Shown here in pieces: positions 45,613 through 59,011 of a stretch of 64,000 bases of DNA (position 1 is its first letter; the number at the start of each line of letters is the position of its first letter). Source of the DNA: Dimorphilus gyrociliatus. Its lineage: Eukaryota > Annelida > Polychaeta > Dinophilidae. Under the pieces are notes generated by a model. It was not told the origin of the DNA. It saw only the letters and a list, made by a program, of their open reading frames with translations, and did not search any database. The translations under genes and the position numbers were made by a program. Location of the stretch: positions 2,015,167-2,079,166 of the forward strand of contig CAJFCJ010000005.1 of assembly GCA_904063045.1 (NCBI GenBank). The letters run 5' to 3'.

Positions 45613-48600
45613 ATGCGAAGCAGCTTAAAGGTTGCCGGCTTCCTCGTTACGTTTGCCGTTGGCGTACTATCCAACGTCTTGAGATATAAGGTGACGGAAA
45701 ATGCGACAGCCGGTTACCTACTAACGAAAGACCTTAGAAAAGATCTGGATTTGCCAAGTAAACTGGTACGATTTATCCTGCATAATAGCCAAGAACACGA
45801 CGACTTGTACATAGACAACGTCGAACTTAGATTAAAGGAGCCGATTGATAGAGACAAGAGATGCCCTAATAAGGCTAATTGCAAACTAAGTTCTCTTTTA
45901 AGTTATTCCGAAATAGATCCAAGCAGGAATATTGCTAACGGGAAGGAAGAATGGAGCCAGATAGAAGTCGAATTGTTAGACATTAATGACAATCGACCGG
46001 AATTCAATAAATCACTCTTAAAGCTTAATATAAGTGAGAATATATCCATTAATTCCAGTATTGAACTAATCGAGGCTAAAGATAATGACTCGCCGCAATT
46101 TTCAATAAGGTCATATAATATGACTCCAAGCTATAGTGAATACTTTGATTTAATATACGAAAATGGAAAGATACCGCAATTAAGGGTGAAGAAGATTTTG
46201 GATAGGGATAACTCGAATATTGTCTGGAATTTCACCTTTTACCTTACGGCTACGGATGGCCGCAACTGGGCTAGATGTAAAGTTAATATCATAGTTCAGG
46301 ATGAAAATGATGAGAAGCCAGTATTTGAACAAAGCTCCTATACCGTAGAAGTTCGAGAAGAGACGAGCGTCAACTCTAGTATTTATCGTGTCAAGGCGTT
46401 TGACAATGACGCCGGACCTTTAAACTCGCTGATTACCTATAGTCTGCACGGAGATTCGGATTCTACATTTGATATTGACAAGAAGAGTGGTAAGATTAGT
46501 TTGAAGAAGAAACTAGATTTTGAAGTGAAAGAGAAGTACGAGTTAATTATTGCAGCTTCAGATTCGGGCGAAAAGAGAAAAACAGCAAAATCTAATTTAC
46601 TTGTTAAAGTTTTAAATGTTGATGACGAACCGCCGGAAATATACGTGAATCGTGAATCTCTTAGGCCTATTGTTGAGGGTGTTCAAAAAAGGACTTTCGT
46701 CTTTTATATACGCTTAGATGATGTTGATTCACCAAAAAATTCAAGTAGTCGCTGCCGCGTAAACGATACGCGTTTGGAAGTTTCTAAAGTGCCCGAATAT
46801 CCTTATCTTCATCAAGTTGACTCCGTGGCCGAGTTTGACAGGGAGGCCACACCCTTCGTTAGCTTGTCACTCATTTGCAGCGACGTCGCAAATAACAAGG
46901 CGACGCATGCAATTAGCGTCGATGTGCTCGACGTCAACGATTGTTCTCCGAAATTCGAGAAAGATTTCTATAAGAAAACTATCGACGAATCTATTCCGAT
47001 TGGAATGACCATTCTAACCGTCAAAGCAATTGATAAGGACGAGGGAGAAAATGGTACTGTAAACTACCGACTAACTGGCGAGGGCTCGCATTACTTTTCG
47101 ATCGATAAGAGCGGACGAATAATGACTAGAGAAAAATTTGACGTCGATCACGCTAATCAGCGTAATTTAGGTGTTGATCCGTCATCAAATTCTCTGACAT
47201 TGAGTATTGTAGCGGCCGATAATGGAAAACCGTCAAGAAATTCAAGTGTCGACCTACATATTCGAATTATCGACGTAGACGACAATCCAGTCGTATTCGA
47301 TTCCAGTTCTTACGTGTTTCGAATTCAAGAAAATTTCCTTCCTAATAAAGTTCCTCTTGGCCAAGTTAAAGCTAGCGATGCCGATCAAACGTTTAATAAA
47401 TTTAAGTACACAATGAAGACAAGAGAACTAGAAAACTTATTCTTTGTCGATAGCAAAAGTGGAGAAATAGAGTTGATTAAGAAATTGGATAGAGAAAAAT
47501 CTGAGAGTTACGTTTTAGTTATTCTGGCTGAATCATTAGACGGTCCGTCAACAGCTACAACGACCGTAACTGTGAAAGTGTTGGATACTAATGACAATGC
47601 TCCAGAGTTTCTTTTTCCTCCAATTGATCATTATAGAATGAAAGTTTTTTCAAGCACCGAGATAGGAACAAAGATAACTAGATTGGAAGCGGAAGATATT
47701 GACGGAGAAGAAAACTTCCCATTAATATTCGAGGCTGTTAGCCAATCCCCCTTTTTCGAAATCACTCACGACGGCTACATAACTGTTAAGGAATCATTAA
47801 GCAACCTGATAAACGAAACTGTAGAATTAAGACTGACGGTTAGAGATTCCGGCACCCCACGACTCCGGTCGAATAGGACGCTGGAACTATCGATAATCGA
47901 ACGTAACGCTCTACCGTCTCAACTCGATCAAAGCTCGAAAAGGAATTTAATAATAGTCATTTGCGTCGCCTCTCTGTCAACAGTCGTCATCATCTTCCTT
48001 CTCGCAGCCATACTCAACTTACTTAAAAGACGCCGTCATCGCGGAACGCCTAAATTCGATGCGGTACTCAGCATACGTGATAACGACGAGAATAGAGGAT
48101 TAGGATCGTGTATAATCCATCAATATCCTAATAGACTGAATCACGATTCATTCTCTACGGATAGTCATCATTCCAACGATGGATTCTTATCGAAGGTAAG
48201 ACTTAAATTCCTGTGAGACACACACAGCTGTGTGCGTATACTAGTATGTTGAAATCCTTCCAAAGAGGGTAGGCGAGAGGGGTTTTATGTAGAACATGTC
48301 CGATTGATCCGATAATATCCTGTGCCCTATCGAACGCCTGTTTTAACAAAAAACTCCGTTCATCAATCCCCGATAAAGAAACGTTTCCGATCGGAAATAG
48401 AAGTCAGATTAGATGATGAGCCTGACTTTTGTCTTATTAAATCTATAACTTCGGCGTTGCTTTGTTCTTTCAAAAGAGTTAGGAGAGAATTGGATATCGC
48501 GTACTTTTTTCTTTCTGTATGAAAAATGCTTTAGGCCAATAACATAAAAGGGCAACAAGGAGAGAGATCTGCTGTGTCAATATTTCTAAGCCTATATACG

Positions 48601-51173
48601 GCAGCTTAATGAGCTCTTTTAACGCAACTAGCGTGTCAAATAGGCTGACGTCATCCGTTGCGTAACTTCTAAAACGTTCAAGCTGATTGACAACTAGTAG
48701 GAGTGAAGTAAAATCAAAAAAACGAAGAAAAACCGGCAGGGGAAAAAGAGTTGAACGCGTGCTGGTAATTAATCGAAGTCGATTGTAACAAAGCCCCCCT
48801 CCTAATACGTCTGTTTGAAGAGCAAGCAAGGAAAAATATGTGCCGAATGAACTCGATACTGTTGAGGAAATAAAACGTACGCTATTTATGTACATAAGGA
48901 CGGTGACGCGCCTCTCGAAACTGCAATCTTAAACCAACCAACGAAACCGAAATTAGTTCTGCTGACACACGGCCACGTGTCAAAAAATCTGTCCATTTCC
49001 TCTCTTCCTCAAAAAAAAACGAATTGTAAATTGTATGATTTTTTTTCTTTAAAAAAAAAAGCAAAAGCTGGCAGGGGAGTGGAACGACTACAGCCGGAAA
49101 TATTGTTGGCATTATTTCATAAAGAAAAGAGGGAGGGTTGGGCCGGGGGAAGAGAAACGATGAAAAAATGACCTGCGGCGAGTGGGACAGGTGGTTCCTG
49201 TGCGCGAACCGTCATTAAGCGTTAATTTATGTTCGAGTACCGATATCCCCCTATTATAGAGAATATTGTATATATTGAAACGCGTGCCGGATTTTCGCTC
49301 TTCTCCATACAATATACCGTGAAAAGCCGCTCAGTTGTTATGTTTTTCTATAACAATATACACAAAAAAGGGGAGGGGTTAAGAAAAACCCGAAGCATTT
49401 GGCACGCGTGTACATCCTATACATATTACATGAACAGTTCTGCAAGAGAATAAAGCTGTCACATAGCGTCCTCGGCATGTCTCACTCTCCCCTTATGTTC
49501 TTACTACGTAATAACTTGAGATATAAGTTGATCACCTCGTTCGGCAGCTGTTCGATCCCGCCTACGTTCGTACCCTACCTCTGCACCTGCAGGCATTTTT
49601 CTCTTCTCGCTTTTTTATGCTGAATTTTCAGCGGGATGCCTACTTTACATATAATTAACCGTTTTCCCAATTCTTCCACCCCTTCCTACAGTTATTCTCG
49701 ACTATCAAACGTCTTCCGAGTGTATTTGATGATTATGTAATTATTAACCCTATTACGTTTTATATACCATTTCAATGACAACTTCTTAGCCACTACTCGA
49801 TTACGTCCTATATTCACGTATTACCTTTAATCAGTCTACCGCTTCCAGGGCTATTTTCACGTACATTTATACCTTCGTTTATAACTATTGCTTACTTTGG
49901 AGTTCTTTTTTTTATTGCGGAAACTCGCCATATATCTAACCTAATTGAGAACTATTGCACATGGACGCTATGACGGTAGCGGCCCTCCTTTCTCATCTCG
50001 ATAATTTCAGGCGCCGCTGAAAATTGAGTAAACAAAAAGATAAAAGTGGCCGGGTTGTGGACGTTCGAGGGGTTTTTTTTATTTAAAAAAACTAGCAGCT
50101 GCCGACCGTCACGCCGTTTAACTTGACAATTTAATAACAAAGCATTCGCAAGCTAACTACTGCCACGAACTCCAGGCGTTCAAACAACCTCCGACCGCCT
50201 AAAATGTCAAAATTGTCGACCTTCTTTTGATGTATTAGTTTTCGTACCATTTCATCCCCTTTTACCTTTTGAATTTTCAATACCTTGACGACGCCAATTC
50301 TTTTTTTTCCCTTTATATAGACATTTCACCAACAAATTGTTAATTCATTTCAATTTTTTATTAGACGCCTCAGGACAGTCACGAATCGAAAAGTTCAACT
50401 GAAAAGTCTAAGCAAGGTAGCATAACATCTGAATGGATAGAAAGGCATGCAACAACTTTTGTGGTAAACTTTTTTTGCTCTCTGTCTTTATACTTATCGT
50501 CGTGTCACACAAGGCGTCTCTTTTCCATATCATAGCCCTCTGGCTATCTAGTTTTTGAAGTAATATAAAAAAAAGAAATTTCTATTACAAAAAAGAGGCA
50601 AGAATAAAAAAAAGTAGGAGAAGCACTTGAAATCCAAATAGCTTTGATGCAGAAGTGACAATGATAATTGCGCTCGAGAACCGGCTCAACGTAGATTTAA
50701 CCTAATCGCTAGTTTCTGTGTATTGTTGTCATTCGGCTATTCTAAAGTCTTTTGTTCTCAACTACTTTAAATAGGGCAGCACAAAACCTGCCGAGACAAC
50801 CTGCGAAGATAACTCATCAGCCGATTCGGGACATTGTTCAGAGGATACACCTAGAATAAGCGTATCACCGATGAAAGGTAAGATAAATTTTTTAATTAGC
50901 ATAAGGGAACACGTCTAGACGATCTCCTTTATATGGAGACAAAAGCCTGTGTAAAAACATTGAGTTCCTTTTTGTTTTTCCCCAGCCGACAGCATCACGA
51001 AAGAGGAAGTACTTCGTCGAATGTCGTATAATAAGGAATTTAAGCCGAGTAACGGCATCGATAGTCGAATACTCGGCAGGAAGAGCGTCACTTTTATGCA
51101 TCCTCTAACAACTTTTGGAAGGGGGGATCGTAGTTCTGATTCAACATGCACAATCCTTTCTAGTCAGGTCTAA
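45613..51173 (+). CDS. delta-type protocadherin B
   Basis: Exons 45613-48195, 50365-50463, 50775-50877 and 50986-51173 join in phase to 990 residues. Signal peptide MRSSLKVAGFLVTFAVGVLS, then seven cadherin repeats with linkers DINDNRPEF, DENDEKPVF, NVDDEPPEI, DVNDCSPKF, DVDDNPVVF and DTNDNAPEF. The membrane segment is NLIIVICVASLSTVVIIFLL near 780-805. The tail contains SADSGHCSEDTP (compare SDSGRGSNDD in protocadherin A), GRKSVTF, which fits the RVxF protein phosphatase 1 docking motif found as RRVTF in delta-1 protocadherins, and a C-terminal SSQV of class I PDZ type. Predicted role: calcium-dependent cell adhesion with cytoplasmic signalling. The start at 45613 was chosen because the exon begins at the acceptor 45573 and this is the first ATG with a signal peptide. 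AATAAA follows the stop by about 25 bases. Read-through of the first donor would give a short-tailed form ending at 48216. Confidence 0.93.
48196..50364 (+). other. protocadherin B long intron
   Basis: GT-AG intron of 2,169 bases in the same place, after the membrane-proximal tail, as the long intron of protocadherin A. The open frames inside it have no recognisable content. Confidence 0.75.
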
Positions 51174-52295
51174 ACTAAGAAAAAAAAGGATTTAAAAAAA
51201 TAAAGCTCTGTCGAATGAACTAAAGGCCATTTCTTTGCAAAAAGAGACTAACGTTCTTCTTCTTATTATTATTATTACTATTATAACTTGTACATATTTA
51301 TGCTTGTTTTTTGTTACGATTTTTTCATACGTCTTTTTTATATGCATATTTTTGAATGGAAAAAAATGAAAACACAGAAGATGAAACTTTAATGAGAATG
51401 TAAAGAAAACAACCTTTTTGGTTAAAGAAGCTAATAAAATGGTAATAAATAACCTTTAAAACTCCTTCTATTTTGATAATTGCTGTGCAATCTTTTTCTA
51501 AAGAACGAAAACGTTTGTTATTGAATGAAATACAAAAAGTTTTTTCAGAAAAAAAAATACTTTCCAACGGAGATATAATGTGTTTTTACCCTTATTTATT
51601 CTTTTCCTTTATATATTCTATAAAGTTTATCATTCAAGATATTCTCTTTTCAAATAGATATACAAATAAATTAGCAGGCAAAAATATCTAAGAATGGAAA
51701 ACAGAGTTGGGTGGGAAAGTAAGAAAGAAAGAGAGAGAGAGAGAATGGGAAGCTTGAAGAAAAGTAAAAACTAGGGATAAATAGATAAATTGATAGATAA
51801 ATGGATGGCTACATAGATGGAACAACATAAAAATTTTTTAACTATTCTTTTTGGAAGCGTGCGTTATTGTACGCCTAATTAAACCGATAATTGCATGACA
51901 ATCAAACGCAACGACGCGGCTGCTGCAAACACGTGTTGCAGCAAACGAAAATTTTTAACACCACGGTTAGATTTCCTTTAAATTGATGGGGGTACAAATA
52001 CGAGTTAGGGGTTAGAATAAATACCAGCCGAAGGTATTCCATCGAAAGTACTTATTATATATAGCGACATCTATCGGACATTTTTCAAAAAAAATGATAT
52101 TTAGTTTCGTTACTTTATTTGATATGTTAAACGTATATTTGTATATATGTATGTATGTATGTTTGTTTGTTTGTTTGCTTGTAGTTTCTTACAACTATCT
52201 CCTGTATACAGTAATTCATAAAAAAAATAGGGAAAAATAATAAATTTCTCAATCAAATAGTAAAAAAATATAAGCTGTACAGAGGAGAGAAAAAA

Positions 52296-52338
<43 letters not shown>

Positions 52339-52465
52339 CAGGTAGACGTATAAAGAAATATAGAATAATCACTTTAAAGCATACATTTTTATAGTTTTTC
52401 CACACATATTCACGGTCTAGTTTGTTTGTATGTTTTATATTTTATTTTGTTTAGATGTTTAATAC
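51174..52465. other. convergent 3' spacer
   Basis: Holds the protocadherin B poly(A) signal (AATAAA near 51199), GA repeats (51730-51745 and 52297-52334) and the minus-strand poly(A) signal of TBC1D1/4 (TTTATT at 52441). No gene. Confidence 0.6.
52297..52334. repeat. (GA)n microsatellite
   Basis: Near-pure GA run just past the 3' end of TBC1D1/4. Confidence 0.9.
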
Positions 52466-55400
52466 TTAAACTGCAGGTAAATTTGAACTGTCTATCTCGT
52501 TAATAGGATGCTCAACGTCAGATTTTTTTCTTACAATTTCTTGAACGTGCTTCTCAAGATTTGTTTCTTTATTTAAGTTTAAATTTGAACTTTCGTAGAT
52601 AATCCTCGATGAAACTGGATTATGTATAGGTGAATCAGTAATTGTAGTACTAACGTTTAAATCAGTTCTACCGCCTTCCGATGTTAATTTTATTAATGCG
52701 GCTCTTTCCAGTTCTAATTGTCTAACGTGATTTTTCATCTTTGTTTGCGAATCGTAAACTAATTGTAATTCGTCTTCTAAAGATCTTATACGTCCATTTG
52801 CGTTTTGTAATTGTTCTAATAGTTCTAAATTTTGTGTTTTTAAACTCTTGATTATAGCTTGAGTTTGATGAAGTCTTTCAACACTATCTATTGTATTATC
52901 TTCATCACCTTCTTTCGAAGGACGGGATAATAACTCTTCTTGAAGCACATGGAATTCTATCTCATAACCATGTAATTGGCGTGCAATGTCCATTTCGAAC
53001 GTCTGATTAAAAACCCTTTCCATTTGTATAATTCCCATCTCAGGTAGAGTAGTTTTAAGGAATTCAACTATAGTTTCAAGACTATTACATTGTTTTATTA
53101 ATTCCCTGTGACTTCCGAGTAGTATTATGGCTACTTTAAGAACAACATCACGGCCTTCATGAAGTATTAAATCGAAAACTCGTGCAACAAAGCCTAATGG
53201 AAATTGAGAAGCGAAGAGAGTTAGAAACCAAGGGGCTGCGTAGAGTGCGGGAGCAATTTGATGTTTTTCCAAGTGTTCGTGCAAGTCGGGGTGCATATCG
53301 TGCAGAAGACGAGATAACTGGTACATTTGACTTTGTAATGCCATCATATCAGGTCTATATTGCCTCCTGAATCCCATATTGAACATAAGATATCGAAAAG
53401 TATCAAAAGCATCTTCCTCATCCATATGCATAAGTAAAACGCCAGCAACAAAACTTAAACCTTGGCAATAACCTACCTCTTTATCTAAAAGAGAATAGGC
53501 CTTAAGTATATTAAACAAAGCCAGTTGACCGGTGCCTAAATTCTTTGAGAAATACGGATGAGCGGGAAACGTCCGTCCTAAATCGATAAGAATAGAATGT
53601 TGGTGGGTAGTAAGCTCTTTTAATAAATCATAATAAGGTGTATTCATCGCCCAGGATGATTCAATTTCATTGTCTGTTATAGAGGATCGTCCTTGTAGTT
53701 TGTTCTGACTGACGAGTAATTGCCAAATATCGCCACGTAATTTGCGAGGGACCCCTATGTAAATGAAAGAATAAATAAAACTAAGAACTACAAAGTAAAG
53801 CAGAAAGATTCAATCAAATAACAGGCCTATTAACTACATATGCCTGTTTACATGTAGGCTATAAATAATATAATAATATATATAATGCGTGTATATTTAC
53901 CGTCCCTAACAGCTTTTAGTAAAATGTTTCTAGCTATAGGCTTATCCTTTGGGAAGCTAAGCATAGCCGTCCATTCTTTTGTTACTTCCTTTAAGCATGG
54001 TGTGATCTCGTCATAATCCAATTTAAGCCGTTTAGCTTCAGCGGCATCCTGATGAGCTGTGTATTAAAAATATACAAAAAAAAGAAAACAAATAGCACAC
54101 TTGTTAAAATCATAACAAAGAGAGGGATAGATAGATATAAATAGAGAGAGAAAGAGAGAAAGAAAAACAACACAACTATATACTGTATAAATGAACGCTT
54201 TTCCGTTTAATATTAATAAATATCCTTCATAAAAACGAAAACAGAATAAAAAACGCAAAAATCGTAGAGAAACAAAAAATAAAGAAAAATTATTATAGAA
54301 AATATAATAAATATTACAGAATAATTCGACGACTGAAGGATGAAATTCGTCTTTATATAACGATTCAATAGTTGTTTTCAATTTTGTAAAAATTATATTC
54401 AAATTAATACGTTTTCTCCTAATAATTCTTCCAGTATTGACTATTCGTATACCTAGGTATTCTGAATCCATTGAATGAAAGACTTTATAATTAATGTAAC
54501 ACATGTTCAAAAATTGCTAAAAACATTCTTTTTTTTTTATTTTTTTGTTTTTTTAACCAATGGATAAATGATGTAAAAGATATTTCTATATTCTAAATTT
54601 TTGTACGAATATCAACTAATCCCTTTCTGAATTTTTATGATTATACATAGCCTTAAGAATTATGTCAACTTTCCTCTCGTTTTTACCGTTTTTTGTTAAC
54701 ATTTAGTTGAGGATTATACGGTATATAAAGACTATCACCTGTTTCTATATGTCGAAAGTCTTGTTGAATTTCTTCGCATTGTGGACAATGACCATCTCCA
54801 AGATATACAATAATTCCTTCACTATTGCTTAATAATAAAGGCTTACTCTCTTCGGTTAAATCGTTTAATGATCCAGAATTGGATTTTATAACCCTTCTAT
54901 CTCTATAACTCGAAATTAATTCGGAATCTGTAGAGCATTTTCTAAGTAGTACGCAATCGTCGATAGAACTTTTCCTCCTTAACAAAGGTTTGCGTTCTTC
55001 TTCGTTTTTCTTTTCATCTAATTGCTCGCTAAATACAGGTGACAAAGAAACAATTCTTATTGCGTTTGTAAATGCTGTCATCCATTTTGATGAATTGGCA
55101 AATGACGTCTCCATTCGTATAGCATTCCAGCTCAAGAAACGAACGATAAATAGAAAAGAACACCATAGAAAATGCTTTATAGATTTTTCCAATATTACAC
55201 AGCTGTGCATTTGTGTGCACTAAATATATACATTTATGGAAGAGAATTGCAGGCAGGCCTATAGTACCCCTATGCTAGCAAGTTGTTTTTTTTTCCCTAT
55301 TCATTCGTACAACAAGATACGCTTACGTTTTGACACATGTCAATTGATATATGCATATACTAATATATAGTGTATATATACATATAAACAATACTTGTAC

Positions 55401-58400
55401 ATATAAAATTTTATAGCATTGCGTACAATATACAGTTTATCAATACGCATATATATACATATAGTATATACGTTCAGACATTGTATGTAAACTATATACA
55501 ATATATCATATATATATATGCGCTGTTCAAATGTAAATGATGATTAATTGACTAAACACTTACCGCTAATTATATTATTTTGTTTTTCCATTCGTATCCA
55601 CAATAAAGTTTCTAATATCGCCTTTTTGTTTAAAATAATTAAATAAGAAAATTAAAAAATTTGCTTTCATTAATTAATTAATAAAAAACTTTTCTCGCAC
55701 TTTTCTCCATCTTTTTCTCGCTCGTCTACTCGCATTTAATTCATTACCAATCGACAATTTCTCCACAGAACAATCATCTATAAAACAAACATAGGAAAGT
55801 GATATGATGAAACACTTTTATTGAAAAGTTATATACTGAATATGTATATATAGTATATATACAGATATATATATATACTATAGATATTCAATCGATTAAG
55901 CCTAAGTAATATACAAATAAAAGTACATGGACTTTTAGTATTTGAAAGCATCTATGCCATATTATACTTTGCATTCTAACCATTTAAACTAAAACTATCA
56001 CGTGATTAGAACAAATTACTTTTAAATTAGTGACGGTTTCTTTTTTTATAAAATTACTGAATAAATTAACTAAGTAAAAGAAAGAAAACACAAAACAAAC
56101 AAACAAACAAAAAAAAGTTAGATACCTTCTTTACACAGATTTGGTAATGTAACTGGTGTAACTACCGTCTGTAGAATACTAGTTCTCCAAGCCCTCTTTG
56201 AAGAGCTTGAAAACATAAAATGGTTACCATTAGCAACAACCGGCGTTGTTGGTTGTGACATGGCTCGTGTTATGCTATCAGGGGAAATTCCTTTTTCAGT
56301 GTCAATCTTTCATAAGTGATATCATTAATCTAATTAAGACGAAAAGTAACTTACAGTAACTTATTCGGCCTAAAAGTAGATCTACTCTTTAGAGTATTCC
56401 TATAAGAAAAGAAGAAAGAAGAAGAGAAGAAGAAAGTAGAAATGAAAAAAAAAAGTATATTTACTTACGATTTAGTCGAAATTTCGTCTTCAGAGCCGTC
56501 ACTTTTATCCTCTGTATCACTTGCAATAATCCTACGGCCAAATCGATAGGGAAGAGTTCTACAACGTCGAACCATAATATCCGGCGAAGTATTCAAAAAA
56601 CTTGGACGAGGTCTTAGATTTGCCGTTGGCTTAGATGGTGTTTTGTCCTCACTTTCATCAGATATTGAACGTTTTCGAACGCTTCCGAAGCTACTATCAA
56701 GTTCGTCTGAGTTTTCATTTCGATCGAATAGTTGAAATGGCTACAAATAAAGGAAGGAAAAAAAAGAGAGAAAAATGACGAAAATTTAATATCTCCATCA
56801 ATAATAGGAAGAGAAAAAACTGGGGCAATTGAGCCTCTATTCTTTCAATATATTATGTTTTATTCATACTTTAGGTGGGCTTGTATCAGTAATATTATCA
56901 AGATTTTCGTGTAAATGACTTTTTTGTTTTTCCTCAACAAGATCCTTAATTAATGAAATAAGAACCGTCAAACGATGCTTCTCGTCCAAACTATTAGAGT
57001 TCTGTTTACGAATAATTTTCAATAATTTATACAATACATACATTTCCCATTCGACGGATAAAAAAATATAAAAGAAAAGAGACATAAACTAACCTTTAAT
57101 TTAGTTTGTATAGTACTCTGTTCAATTTTACTTAATCCATTTATTATCTTTGTTAGTACAATTGATATTTCCTCTTGATTTCGTCCTTTATATATATTTT
57201 TATATGCGTTTAATTAATAAGTAATTAAATTATTGATTGAATATTAATATTATTTTCTTAATTAATACCTTGTAATAAATTACAATATTGCCCAAATCGA
57301 TATATGGGACATCTAGTACATATATCGTTATTCTTTCTCCTCGACGATTCGTAAGCATTTTTAAACGCTCTTTGTAGTAAAGCCATTATATCTGTTACCT
57401 AAAAATATTAATATAAAATACTATAATACTATTAATTTTATATCAATATCATATTACTTACATTTTTTGCAGTAGCACATTGGAATACGTACATACATAA
57501 TTTTAAATTTTGCGGTACTCTTGCAACAATTCCAAAATGGTTATCATTAATTTTACCCTAAAAAATTTACATAAACCGTTTACTAAAAATAGAAATAAAA
57601 AATGTTTTTATCACGTTTATTTACCTGTGTACAATGAGCTATATCTTTAAATTTTCTATTAAATTGTGCAATATTTCTATGAAGGTTAATACAACAGATT
57701 TGATCGTGTTGTATCTGAAAAAGCATAGTCATTGGTTTCCTACAATCGTTCATTTCAGACGATTGTATATCATCTATAATAATAAAAAAAAGTAATAAAA
57801 AAATTGATAGAAATATATGATTAATATAGTTTATGGATATATTTTTTTAAATGGATTAACTAAAGAAAAGTAATTAGATATTGTTATATAGTATTTTTTA
57901 TAAAACCTTTACTCTCATTTCCACTATCGAATGACGAATCAAATAGGTCTGATGCATTTGATATATTATTGCGTTTTAAGTTTATAAATTCATCCAGATA
58001 TTCACTACTAATATTCTTTGTCTCCAAAGGATCCTTTCCTATAATATATAGAATGTTTTATTTCAATATAGATATAAATATGTTAGAGTATTTTATTAAC
58101 CGACGAATAGTACTTCGTTAACATGTCCTGGAAGAGGTTCAACTATTACTTTGTAATCTTGTTCAAATCTAGTTCCATCACCCAAAATTGATGTTATTTC
58201 TTTAATCTGTTTCATATTAGCAGATTATTTTGTTTGTTAAACAATAAATCTGTCAAAATACAAAAAAAATATTCAATTTATCTTAATACTCACCATTTGC
58301 GGTTTAGGTAATTTACATATATAACAATCAGAATCTGCATCGTTAAACGCCACAATAAAGGCAACAGTCGTTTCTTCGTTTGGTACTTTTTCGAAATAGA

Positions 58401-58692
58401 CATCTTTTAATCCATATTCATACATAAATTGTTCTTTCGTATCCAATAATCGAACACTATTCTTGGTAAAATGAATACTTATCTTTGAAGTTTCATCATT
58501 CCGAAGACTAAGTTCACCGGCTATCCAATATAGGATAGATTTTAGGGGATAATGCTTTGATAGTGATGTTTTTCCAATATATTCGATATCATTAAAGGCC
58601 TGTATCACTTCAACATGATCCTTAAGACGGTCGGTACTGCCCACTAAACTAAAAAGTTTTCGTCTTCGTTGAGCTTTTATAATTTCTAACAT
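52466..58692 (-). CDS. TBC1D4: TBC1D1/TBC1D4 (AS160)-type Rab GTPase-activating protein
   Basis: Fifteen exons (5' to 3' on the minus strand): 58692-58294, 58206-58101, 58038-57907, 57773-57625, 57557-57462, 57398-57269, 57185-57094, 57001-56870, 56740-56469, 56399-56355, 56274-56126, 55777-55701, 55621-55564, 54056-53901, 53754-52466. All phases agree; 1,093 residues. Order: a PTB domain from the start, a second PTB region (FGIVARVPQNLKLCMYVFQC), a Ser-rich linker with basophilic kinase sites (RKRSIS, RRCRTLP), a KRAWRTSILQTVVTP segment matching the calmodulin-binding area, RWRKAILETLLWIRMEK, KLDYDEITPCLKEVT, then the TBC domain from GVPRKLRGDIW with the arginine finger in IDLGRTF (about 725) and the glutamine finger in YCQG (about 762), and a C-terminal coiled coil. 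It should inactivate Rab GTPases (Rab8/10 class) and gate vesicle traffic under Akt/AMPK-type control. One intron (54057-55563) is about 20 times longer than the rest. Confidence 0.94.
54683..55210 (-). CDS. possible nested gene in TBC1D1/4 intron (unknown membrane protein)
   Basis: Open frame of 175 residues on the host strand inside the only long TBC1D1/4 intron. It starts with a hydrophobic segment (about 12-30, HFLWCSFLFIVRFL) that could be a signal anchor. A polar tail follows with two acidic dileucine signals (ERKPLLRRKSS and ESKPLLLSNS), a Ser-rich RRKSSIDD stretch and GDGHCPQCEE. The second half has ordinary codon use and low T-content, unlike the surrounding intron. A minus-strand AATAAA lies about 145 bases after the stop. 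No family recognised. It could instead be an alternative terminal exon of the host gene; no acceptor giving phase 1 was established. Confidence 0.4.
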   Translation of the reverse strand: MHSCVILEKSIKHFLWCSFLFIVRFLSWNAIRMETSFANSSKWMTAFTNAIRIVSLSPVFSEQLDEKKNEEERKPLLRRKSSIDDCVLLRKCSTDSELISSYRDRRVIKSNSGSLNDLTEESKPLLLSNSEGIIVYLGDGHCPQCEEIQQDFRHIETGDSLYIPYNPQLNVNKKR

Positions 58693-59011
58693 AGTTTACG
58701 ATTACTAATTAAGATTATTCTTAGAAAAATTCCTTAGCTGTACTTCTTCAACTTAAAAGGCTATTATTAGAATGTATTTAAGGAAAACTCCTAAAAGATT
58801 TTGCCACGGCGCCAACAGTTTCGTATTTATTTTAGCAATATATGACATTACTCAAAATAATTTAGATTATTTTATTATTATGATTATTAAATGTTAAATT
58901 AACATATGAAAAAATAATACAAAGGAACTTTCAACTTTATACGAAAACAACTTAACGAAATAGCAGACGACTGACCCTTATTTGCATAGCCGCCGCAACA
59001 CCAGAAAGAAT
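58693..59011. promoter_or_regulatory. bidirectional promoter of TBC1D1/4 and UCHL3
   Basis: Only 319 bases separate the two divergent start codons. It contains a POU-type octamer ATTTGCAT (58980-58987) and a CG-rich patch next to the UCHL3 start, with no clear TATA box. Confidence 0.6.

Noticed and set aside
54064-54510. 148-residue minus-strand ORF in the long TBC1D1/4 intron
   Set aside because: Mostly Phe/Leu/Tyr from AT-rich and GA-repeat DNA. The first 70 residues look more ordinary, but there is no second line of support.
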